From NCBI GenBank assembly GCA_002171315.2, contig NHFS02000010.1, positions 1 through 10,987 of the forward strand: 10,987 nucleotides of DNA, in the 5' to 3' direction. The notes under the pieces were generated by a model. It saw only the letters and a program-made list of their open reading frames with translations, did not search any database and had not been told where the DNA came from. Numbering within the stretch: position 1 is the stretch's first letter; each line of letters begins with the position of its first letter. Origin of the DNA: Euryarchaeota archaeon TMED117. Its GTDB lineage: Archaea > Thermoplasmatota > Poseidoniia > Poseidoniales > Poseidoniaceae. Shown in pieces: positions 1-5,570 of the stretch. The translations under genes were made by a program, and so were the position numbers.

Positions 1-236
1 ACAGGAGGTGGGCGAGGAGTCCAATGAGGGTAGTAAATTTTGGTGATATCGATTGCTTCTTGGTGTGGTGTACCCGCGTTAACAAGTTGTTCAAAATAGC
101 CTTGTGGATTGGAGTTGGTTGCTGTTTCACTATTGTTTGGAGTCCAGTGAGGGAAGTAGAGTTTAGTTATCTCTATTGCCTCTTGTTTTGAAGTGCCAGC
201 ATTCACGAGTTGTAGGAAATACTCCTGAGGCTGCAT
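1..236 (-). CDS. Tandem-module protein, N-terminal part (cut by window edge)
   Basis: I do not recognise this family. The visible 78 residues contain two copies of a ~31-residue module with a 41-residue period: residues 3-33 and 44-74, identical at 24 of 31 positions. Each runs from PQ-x-YF through QLVNAGT, a central QEAI and an ITK to a closing YFPHWTP or YYPHWTP. The linker between them is Asn/Ser/Thr-rich and the second copy is followed by a Pro-rich stretch. The pattern suggests a two-helix module around a G-containing turn. There is a loose resemblance to UBA- or SHOCT-like small helical modules, but I cannot assign it to either. The ATG at 236 is the only start after the in-frame TGA near 288. 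The gene follows the winged-helix-like gene by 38 bp on the same strand, so co-transcription is likely. The C-terminal remainder lies outside the window, so copy number and any fused domain are unknown. Confidence 0.75.
   Translation of the reverse strand, partial: MQPQEYFLQLVNAGTSKQEAIEITKLYFPHWTPNNSETATNSNPQGYFEQLVNAGTPHQEAIDITKIYYPHWTPRPPP
15..107 (-). repeat. Protein-coding module, copy 2
   Basis: Second copy (residues 44-74), followed by RPPP at the window edge. A proline-rich linker just before the edge hints that further modules or another domain may follow. Confidence 0.8.
138..230 (-). repeat. Protein-coding module, copy 1
   Basis: First copy of the ~31-residue module (residues 3-33 of the truncated protein). 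It shares QLVNAGT, QEAI, ITK and PHWTP with copy 2. The DNA copies lie at a 123-bp period, and the differences between them mostly change single residues such as E/D, L/I and F/Y. Confidence 0.8.
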
Positions 237-274
237 GTAATATTGGTAATCTTTTTTCCTTGAATACTTATCGA

Positions 275-514
275 CTACACTTCAAATTTCCAAACAAATG
301 TTTCTTTTCCATTTTTGGATATGATATTTGAGGTAATAAAGGGGGACTTTCGGAGTGCTCGATTTAGGATATGTGCCTCAGCGGTTTTCTCTTCCGCTTT
401 CATTGCTTCAATCAAATCATGTGTTGTCAACGGGCCATGTTTGCGAATATATCCAACAATCCAATCGGCTTGCTGTCTCTGAAGTCGTTTTTCATCAGTC
501 CAGCGTTTCCGCAT
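275..514 (-). CDS. Small winged-helix-like DNA-binding protein (putative regulator)
   Basis: A 79-residue protein with no signal peptide or membrane segment. The N terminus is very basic and Gln-rich (MRKRWTDEKRLQRQQ). It is followed by a helix (about 16-25), a KHGPLTTHDLIEAM segment (about 25-38) that reads like the turn and second helix of a helix-turn-helix, a probable recognition helix (about 44-56, AEAHILNRALRK), and a C-terminal beta-hairpin around NGKETFVWKF that could form the wing. This order fits a minimal winged helix, but I know no named family for it and function is inferred. It is divergent from nei across a 52-bp gap holding paired palindromic sites, so autoregulation and control of nei are reasonable hypotheses. 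The ATG at 514 lies 24-29 bp from a TTTAAA box and has no clear Shine-Dalgarno motif, which fits a leaderless mRNA. The truncated tandem-module gene follows on the same strand. Confidence 0.7.
   Translation of the reverse strand: MRKRWTDEKRLQRQQADWIVGYIRKHGPLTTHDLIEAMKAEEKTAEAHILNRALRKSPFITSNIISKNGKETFVWKFEV
292..303. promoter_or_regulatory. Third AAACA-NN-TGTTT dyad
   Basis: The sequence AAACAAATGTTT is the exact reverse complement of the left half-site at 529-540 and is itself a 5+5 bp inverted repeat with a 2-bp spacer. It lies inside the last codons of the winged-helix-like gene (the ETFVW region), 55 bp upstream of the tandem-module start codon. It could be an extra operator for the same regulator or a chance match constrained by coding. 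The exact 12-base identity is what makes it notable. Confidence 0.35.
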
Positions 515-528
515 AATATGCTTAATTG

Positions 529-552
529 AAACATTTGTTTAAACAGATGTTT
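529..552. promoter_or_regulatory. Palindromic operator / bidirectional TATA region
   Basis: Two 12-bp dyads abut directly: AAACATTTGTTT (529-540) and AAACAGATGTTT (541-552). Together they form a 24-bp palindrome with 11 of 12 pairs matching. The junction creates TTTAAA (538-543). That box lies at -24 to -29 from the nei ATG (567) and equally from the winged-helix-like gene's ATG (514), and the whole 52-bp gap is centred at 540.5. Archaeal TATA boxes sit about 26 bp before the transcription start, so the layout predicts leaderless mRNAs in both directions from a shared box buried in a regulator site. The symmetry is seen directly; promoter and operator function are inferred. Confidence 0.6.
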
Positions 553-566
553 ACTGACACCATACT

Positions 567-1385
567 ATGCCAGAGGGGCCAGAAATTCACAGAGCCGCTC
601 AGCGATTGAGAAATGCTCTCGAAGGGTCGATCATAACTCATGTTGAGTGTCCTTATACGACTATTCATGGACAAGAGCATCGATTTCTAGGAAAGCAAGT
701 GAATTCTGTGGAAGCTCGATCAAAAGCGATGCTTATCCACATCGGTGAAGATGTTCTCTACAGTCACAACCAACTTTACGGACGATGGACAATACAGAAA
801 AATTCCACAAAATCAAAGAAAACTAACCGCTCATTACGCCTTAAATTACAAAATGAGACGCATACTGCATGTCTTTGGTCGGCCACAGATATTCAGATTA
901 TTGAGCCTTGGGAAATTGAAGGGCATCCATACATTGCAAAACTTGGCCCAGACGTTGCAAATCGAAATGTTGATTTCAATGAGGTTCTAAAACAAATTCA
1001 AAATCCAAAGTTCGGAAGGAGGCAACTCTCTCATCTGTTACTAGATCAAGGCTTTCTTGCAGGAGTTGGAAATTATCTCCGCAGCGAAATTCTTCATTCT
1101 GCAAGAATATCGCCTTCAAGAAAATTGAATTCACTCTCGGAAATTGAACAGAATAATCTCGCCCGTTCAGCGATTGACGTTACCCAACTAGCGTTTGATC
1201 AACGCGGAGTTACTGTCTCCAAAGAACTCTATGAATTGCTAAGAGAAAACGGGCTCTCTCGTCGCCAAGCTCGGCATCATGTGTTCACTCGTGATGGATT
1301 CGAATGCCATGAATGTAAATCGAGCATTATGCACACTCGAATGAGTGGCAGACGTCTTGATTACTGTCCCTCGTGTCAAACCTAA
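567..1385 (+). CDS. nei: Endonuclease VIII (Nei), DNA glycosylase/AP lyase
   Basis: A base-excision-repair enzyme that removes oxidised pyrimidines and cleaves the abasic strand by beta,delta-elimination. The 272-residue length matches the family. The N terminus MPEGPEI supplies the catalytic Pro2 and Glu3, and Lys53 (EARSKAM) aligns with the catalytic lysine of E. coli Nei. Other Nei-type landmarks are YSHNQLYG (65-72), GPDV (127-130) and the helix-two-turn-helix segment LLLDQGFLAGVGNYL (157-171). A C-terminal zinc finger has Cys247, Cys250, Cys267 and Cys270 in a C-x2-C-x16-C-x2-C pattern, with Arg262 in the DNA-lesion loop. The match is closer to bacterial Nei than to MutM/Fpg. All catalytic and zinc residues are present, so it should be active. 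It is transcribed divergently from the small winged-helix-like gene from a shared palindromic promoter. Its stop codon overlaps the stop of the converging 102-residue gene. Confidence 0.93.
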   Translation: MPEGPEIHRAAQRLRNALEGSIITHVECPYTTIHGQEHRFLGKQVNSVEARSKAMLIHIGEDVLYSHNQLYGRWTIQKNSTKSKKTNRSLRLKLQNETHTACLWSATDIQIIEPWEIEGHPYIAKLGPDVANRNVDFNEVLKQIQNPKFGRRQLSHLLLDQGFLAGVGNYLRSEILHSARISPSRKLNSLSEIEQNNLARSAIDVTQLAFDQRGVTVSKELYELLRENGLSRRQARHHVFTRDGFECHECKSSIMHTRMSGRRLDYCPSCQT

Positions 1386-1690
1386 ATTCGTTTCAAACGA
1401 AGTGGTTTTTGATTCATACCATAGGTAAGATATCCAGCAGGCTCAATCAAGAATCTCTTGGTCATGAATTCTTTCCCAAATTGCGGATGTGGTGGGTCGA
1501 AGAGTAGAACAATCCGCGTCGACCATCCGACTGAATTAGTGATCAGTCCTTTCGCAGGATGATCATCGACTGTTAACAGAAGAGGTTCAAATTGTTCTTG
1601 TCCGGAATCGATTGGGAAATCGGATTCAATAATTTCAGGCTCATTTTTGGCATCGTCTCTTTGTGACATATTCTCATAATAAAGGCGCAT
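1382..1690 (-). CDS. Hypothetical protein, 102 residues
   Basis: I do not recognise this protein. The N-terminal third is acidic and probably flexible (about residues 8-32, rich in E, D, Q and N). The rest looks like a compact beta-rich domain: EPLLLTVDDHPAKGLI, STRIVLLFDPPHPQFG, RFLIEPAGYLTYG. The chain ends in a basic tail (LRLKRI). There is no signal peptide or membrane helix, so it is probably cytoplasmic. Two starts are possible: the ATG at 1690, or the ATG at 1669 (residue 8, giving MSQRDD), which drops a short basic N terminus. Its last 4 bp overlap the nei stop codon tail-to-tail. Upstream it faces the biotin carboxylase gene across an 89-bp AT-rich gap. That the ORF is coding is inferred from its clean fit between neighbours and its plausible composition. 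Confidence 0.6.
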   Translation of the reverse strand: MRLYYENMSQRDDAKNEPEIIESDFPIDSGQEQFEPLLLTVDDHPAKGLITNSVGWSTRIVLLFDPPHPQFGKEFMTKRFLIEPAGYLTYGMNQKPLRLKRI

Positions 1691-1779
1691 GTATAAGAAC
1701 TTTATTACTTAATAACTAATTATTGAAAGATGCTCCTTTGACCGCTTTGCTCATAGGGTGTCTTGGATAACATCAATAC
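1691..1779. promoter_or_regulatory. Divergent intergenic promoter region
   Basis: An 89-bp gap between the 102-residue gene and the biotin carboxylase gene. Its AT-rich core (1701-1727) contains TTATT-actt-AATAA-ctaa-TTATT at 1702-1724, in which each neighbouring pair of 5-mers forms an inverted repeat. This core is the only TATA-like stretch and could serve both genes. It would give the carboxylase a short leader. No strong Shine-Dalgarno motif precedes the ATG at 1780. The exact promoter elements are not resolvable by eye. Confidence 0.4.
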
Positions 1780-3120
1780 ATGGGGTTCTCAAAAGTCTTG
1801 ATTGCCAACCGTGGAGAAATTGCTCTTCGAATCATGCGAACACTTCGTGACATGGGTATTGAAGCCGCTATTATCTACGGTAAAGAAGACCGCTTGTCAT
1901 TACCAGTGCGTCTTTCTGACGATGCTCATTTCAGAGATGTAATCAACCCACTCGATGCTTATCTCGATATCGAAGCAGTCGTGCAAGCAGCCAAAGACAT
2001 GGGCTGCGATGCAGTCCATCCCGGTTATGGTTTCCTCGCCGAAAATGCAGGGTTCGTTAAGCGACTTCAGGAAGAAGGAATTACCTTCATCGGGCCAAGT
2101 GCAGATGTCATTAGTTTACTCGGAGATAAAATCGAAGCACGTGCTGCAATGGAAGCAGCAGGTTTGCCAACTGCAAAAGGATCCTCAGAACCTATTTCAG
2201 AGGCCTCTGTCGCATCAGCACTCGCAGATGAAATCGGTTATCCAGTCATTATCAAAGCAGCTGCTGGAGGAGGTGGTATCGGTATGCAAATTGTAGAAGC
2301 CGCAGGAGAATTCGAGAGCGCCTTGAAACTCTGCCAATCCAGAGCAAAATCCGCTTTCGGTGATTCGCGTGTATTCGTTGAAAAGTACATACAAGGAGCA
2401 CAGCACGTTGAATTCCAAGTGCTCGCAGATGGTAAAAATGCAATCCACTTTGGTGAACGATTTTGTTCTATTCAACGCCGTCATCAGAAGTTGGTTGAAG
2501 AAGGCCCTTGGCTCACTCCAGAAAAGCGGGAAGAAATAGGCGCCCTTGTTTGCAAAGGTGCTGAATCCGTGGGGTACAAAGGCCTTGCAACCTTTGAATT
2601 TCTTCGTGATGCAAATGGAGACTTCTACTTCTTAGAAGTCAATCCACGTGTTCAAGTTGAGCATACAGTTACAGAATTAATTACAGGTCATAACCTTGTT
2701 GAACTCGGAATTCGAGTGGCTCAAGGTGAATCACTCCCTCTCGCTCAAGATGACATCACCTGGAATGGTCATTCAATTCAATGTCGTTTGAACGCAGAAG
2801 ATCCTCGGGAATTTATACCAAGTCCTGGACGGCTGTGGGAATGTCATTTCCCATCAGGATTTGGTGTCCGAGTAGATACGCATGCGCATCCTGGTTACGA
2901 GATGCCGGGATCATTTGATTCACTTCTTGCTAAGTTACTCGTCTGGGGAAGAGACCGAGAAGATGCGATTCGTCGGATGAGAACGGCTCTCGATGAGACA
3001 GTGATTACAGGTGTTGAGCATCTCATTCCACTTCATCGTAGAATTATGGATGAAACAGATTTTATCAACGGCGATATCACCATCCAATACATTGACATGC
3101 ATCAGGAACTCTTAGGTTGA
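1780..3120 (+). CDS. accC: Biotin carboxylase subunit of acyl-CoA/pyruvate carboxylase
   Basis: An ATP-grasp enzyme that carboxylates biotin on a carrier protein, using bicarbonate and ATP, for a partner carboxyltransferase. At 446 residues it is a stand-alone subunit without a fused biotinyl or transferase domain. Seen in order: N-terminal ANRGEIALRI (9-18); HPGYGFLAEN (80-89); ATP-binding Lys117 and Lys159; glycine-rich loop AAAGGGGIGM (160-169); GERFCSIQRRHQK (225-237), with Cys229, His235 and Lys237 of the bicarbonate/biotin site; EVNPRVQVEHTVTE (286-299), with Glu286, Asn288, Arg290 and Glu294; and CRLNAEDP (335-342) with Arg336. Every expected catalytic position is filled. The NPRVQVEHTVTE form is the variant I associate with pyruvate carboxylases, whereas AccC usually has NTRIQVEHPVTE, so the acceptor could be pyruvate, propionyl-CoA or acetyl-CoA. 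No transferase or biotin carrier gene is in view. It is followed 10 bp later by the kinase gene, so co-transcription is likely. Confidence 0.92.
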   Translation: MGFSKVLIANRGEIALRIMRTLRDMGIEAAIIYGKEDRLSLPVRLSDDAHFRDVINPLDAYLDIEAVVQAAKDMGCDAVHPGYGFLAENAGFVKRLQEEGITFIGPSADVISLLGDKIEARAAMEAAGLPTAKGSSEPISEASVASALADEIGYPVIIKAAAGGGGIGMQIVEAAGEFESALKLCQSRAKSAFGDSRVFVEKYIQGAQHVEFQVLADGKNAIHFGERFCSIQRRHQKLVEEGPWLTPEKREEIGALVCKGAESVGYKGLATFEFLRDANGDFYFLEVNPRVQVEHTVTELITGHNLVELGIRVAQGESLPLAQDDITWNGHSIQCRLNAEDPREFIPSPGRLWECHFPSGFGVRVDTHAHPGYEMPGSFDSLLAKLLVWGRDREDAIRRMRTALDETVITGVEHLIPLHRRIMDETDFINGDITIQYIDMHQELLG

Positions 3121-3123
3121 GGT
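3119..3123 (+). promoter_or_regulatory. Shine-Dalgarno site for the kinase gene
   Basis: GAGGT overlaps the TGA stop of the carboxylase gene and ends 7 nt before the ATG at 3131. It supports that start codon and translational coupling of the two genes. Confidence 0.6.
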
Positions 3124-3130
3124 TGATTCG

Positions 3131-4069
3131 ATGGATGTTTTAATCGTTGGAAGTTTAGCTTATGATAGCATAGCATCGCCTCTTGGTGCTGTAGAAAATG
3201 CGCTCGGGGGTTCTGCCACTTATGCTGGTTTGTCATGCGCGTTTCATCGGGATAGATTGGGACTTGACTCCGTTGGACTCGTGGGAGTTGTCGGTTCTGA
3301 TTTTCGACAAAAAGATCGAGAGATTTTAGAAAATGCTCATCTGGATACGAAAGGAATTGAAACAGTTGAAGGTGAAACCTTTCGCTGGGTTGGTTCCTAT
3401 GAAGGTTCGATGGCTCAAGCGATAACGCATGAAACACATTTGAACGTCTTTGAGCACTTTGAGCCAAAAGTTCCAGAGCATGGCAGAAATCCAACCGTGA
3501 CGTTCTGTGCGAATTTACACCCTGCTATCCAACTATCCGTATTGGATCAATCGAAACCGATTCGATTTTCAATTCTCGATTCAATGAATCTGTGGATTGA
3601 CATCGCACATGATACTCTCCTTGAAGCGATGAAACGTGTTGACATTGTGGTGATTAATGATGGGGAAGCGAGTATGCTTGCTGGAATGGATAATGTTGTG
3701 GCTGCAGCCAAAGCAGTTCAGGAGATGGCTTCCATTCCCACACTTATCGTAAAGAGAGGTGAGCATGGAGTTATTGCTCTTCACGGTGAAGAAACAATTG
3801 CAATGCCGTCCTATCCTTGTTCTAAAGTCATTGATCCAACAGGTTGTGGGGATACATTTGCAGGTGCACTTGCAGCATGTCTTTCTTCTGGTCGTGGAGA
3901 GATGACAGTCGAAGAACTTCGAATTGCCTTGTCTCATGCCACCGTAACAGCAAGTTTCACCCTTGAAGAATTTGGAACGACGATTCTCGAAAAGATCTCT
4001 CAAGATGAATATCAGCAGCGATATAATTCGTTCTGTAATATTTCAGGAATCTCAATCGAATCGTCGTAA
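3131..4069 (+). CDS. PfkB/ribokinase-family sugar or nucleoside kinase
   Basis: A 312-residue cytosolic kinase of the ribokinase fold that should phosphorylate a sugar or nucleoside hydroxyl with ATP. Landmarks are the N-terminal VGSLAYDSI (6-14); the substrate-lid region ALGGSATYAGL (24-34); GVVGSDF (52-58); KTFRW-like ETFRWVG (82-88); INDGEASML (175-183); KRGEHG (208-213); and the PfkB signature 2 DPTGCGDTFAG (235-245), whose Asp241 is the catalytic base. The pattern matches a widespread, uncharacterised PfkB subgroup common in bacteria (LGGSATY, TFRW, LNVF, LDTMN-like LDSMN, INDGEA) more than classical ribokinase or adenosine kinase. The substrate cannot be named from sequence. One oddity is that Cys239 replaces the usual Ala in the GAGD anion hole. 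It shares a transcript with the upstream carboxylase gene, and its last 18 bp overlap the 3' end of the converging membrane-protein gene. Confidence 0.88.
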   Translation: MDVLIVGSLAYDSIASPLGAVENALGGSATYAGLSCAFHRDRLGLDSVGLVGVVGSDFRQKDREILENAHLDTKGIETVEGETFRWVGSYEGSMAQAITHETHLNVFEHFEPKVPEHGRNPTVTFCANLHPAIQLSVLDQSKPIRFSILDSMNLWIDIAHDTLLEAMKRVDIVVINDGEASMLAGMDNVVAAAKAVQEMASIPTLIVKRGEHGVIALHGEETIAMPSYPCSKVIDPTGCGDTFAGALAACLSSGRGEMTVEELRIALSHATVTASFTLEEFGTTILEKISQDEYQQRYNSFCNISGISIESS

Positions 4070-5557
4070 CCCATGACGGCCAGATTGTTGAATCGGTGTA
4101 ACCTCTTGTGATTCAGTAAGGGAACTAAATGATTGAGGGACTTCCTGTGGAGCTTCTTCCTGAATGTGGCCATGCATGTGTTCAATGAGCTCATCGTCTA
4201 CGCCATCTCCACTCAGTTCAGTGATTTTATTGCGAACTTTTCGCATTGTTGATGAAATTCCTCGAGTCACAATCGATGTTTTCGATCTCTTTGGTTTCAC
4301 GATTTTGTTTTCATTATTGTTCGAACGCACTTGAATACGTTTTAACGAATTATTTCCACTGTTCCTTCGAATGATGCCTGATTTTAACGCAGGCTGAGGG
4401 GCTGTTCTTGGTTGTTCAATCGGAGCCAATGCTTGTTCAAAAAGTGATGGAGTCTCTTCAGTTTCCTCGGGAGAGAAACTATCCAAAAGGTGATCTGGTG
4501 AGGTGAACATACCAGAACTATGTGGGATGTGAGCACCTTCTGGGCCGACAAAACTAGGCAAATGCGTTTGTGGGATTGGCGTTGTTGTCATCGGTTGACG
4601 GGCGATTGCTAAACCTCTTGCTTGCTGCATTCGTTGAGATGAACTACCGTGTCGTACTTCTACATCGGGTGGAAGCGGAGTATCTCCAGAAAATATTGCA
4701 TCAATTCCGCCTACTGGATTGTGTTGGGTTTGAATCTCCTGAGTTTGATATCCTCTTCGAGTAGAGATATGCTCACGCCCACGTGCGATGAGTCCATGCT
4801 CATTTGAAGGAGGCTGATTCATGATATCATTCGCCCATCTCGGAATGGTTTCCTCATCGATTTCGAATGCTTCATTCGATGGTGTTTCAGTTCCCAGGAA
4901 CGAGGTTATGCTTGCTGAAGGAACTAAATCCACCGGTGGCATTGGTAATTCTCTGTACGCTTCTTGAGCAGCTTCACGCGGATAATCAGTATCCTGATTC
5001 ATCATTTCAGTGCCAATCTTTGCTTCTTCGAGTGTCATTCCTTCATTTATCCTTTGAATCAGCATTGAGAACTCAAGTAATTTCGAATCATTTCCATAGA
5101 TGACATGACAGTCGCCTAAATTCATGTCCAATGTGAGGGTTGGACGCTTGGTAAGTCCCCAACTCGATATCAAGATCACGCCAGCCAAAAACGAGAACAC
5201 TCTGAGATCAGCAGGGGTGATGATACGCCATGAAGCATACAATGCGCAAACGCCTACAAACGCTATCCATGCAGGAACAAGCGTTGTGTTGTGGTGATGC
5301 ATTCTTGCTATAGAATCGTATCTAAATTCGAGACAATTACCGTTTCTGAATTCAAAAGATACTCGAGAATTGGTAAGGCTTGCTCTCGCCTTGCCCCCTT
5401 CTCCTACCAAGCGTAGACCGGGAAGAGTTACTCTCTCCCCACTCTCCGCAAGGCGTTCGTTGCGCCTGTTGGTCAGCATCCCATCGAGCAGTAGAACCAG
5501 CCCATTATCAATGCATCCCCAAAGTACGAGATTCAGAGGGTCGTTCGAGGACGACAA
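4052..5557 (-). CDS. Two-helix membrane protein with long low-complexity tail
   Basis: I do not recognise this 501-residue protein. Using the TTG start at 5557, residues about 45-88 are beta-rich (LRLVGEGG, RVSFEFRNG, CLEFRYDSIARM). Two membrane helices follow at about 92-112 and 118-136, separated by a very short loop. Then comes another beta/helix segment, about 138-180 (TLTLDMNLGDCHVIYG, LLEFSMLIQRINEG). Strands on each side of a helical hairpin resemble a split PH-like domain, which is inference only. Residues about 180-501 are Pro/Gln/Ser/Glu-rich and probably disordered and cytoplasmic, with a basic patch near 405-450 (SLKRIQVRS, KPKRSKTSI, TMRKVRNKI). The start is uncertain. TTG at 5557 lies 13 bp after the upstream gene's stop. 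The first in-frame ATG, at 5479, would remove 26 residues including a hydrophobic LVLWGCIDNGLVLLLDG stretch. It is third in a tight minus-strand cluster, and its 3' end overlaps the kinase gene. Confidence 0.75.
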   Translation of the reverse strand: MSSSNDPLNLVLWGCIDNGLVLLLDGMLTNRRNERLAESGERVTLPGLRLVGEGGKARASLTNSRVSFEFRNGNCLEFRYDSIARMHHHNTTLVPAWIAFVGVCALYASWRIITPADLRVFSFLAGVILISSWGLTKRPTLTLDMNLGDCHVIYGNDSKLLEFSMLIQRINEGMTLEEAKIGTEMMNQDTDYPREAAQEAYRELPMPPVDLVPSASITSFLGTETPSNEAFEIDEETIPRWANDIMNQPPSNEHGLIARGREHISTRRGYQTQEIQTQHNPVGGIDAIFSGDTPLPPDVEVRHGSSSQRMQQARGLAIARQPMTTTPIPQTHLPSFVGPEGAHIPHSSGMFTSPDHLLDSFSPEETEETPSLFEQALAPIEQPRTAPQPALKSGIIRRNSGNNSLKRIQVRSNNNENKIVKPKRSKTSIVTRGISSTMRKVRNKITELSGDGVDDELIEHMHGHIQEEAPQEVPQSFSSLTESQEVTPIQQSGRHGLRRFD

Positions 5558-5570
5558 AATTGGAGCCGAA

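Noticed and set aside
567..1385. Reading the glycosylase as MutM/Fpg (8-oxoguanine glycosylase)
   Set aside because: The PEGPEI N terminus, the YSHNQLYG block and overall similarity fit Nei better. Fpg normally begins PELPEV and has a different middle region.
3102..3494. 130-codon antisense open frame across the carboxylase-kinase junction
   Set aside because: It overlaps two confirmed plus-strand genes and has His/Gln/Leu-rich shadow composition with no motif.
3581..4003. 140-codon antisense open frame within the kinase gene
   Set aside because: It is fully opposite a well-supported PfkB gene, and its translation is Cys/His/Asn-rich with no recognisable domain, as expected of a shadow frame.
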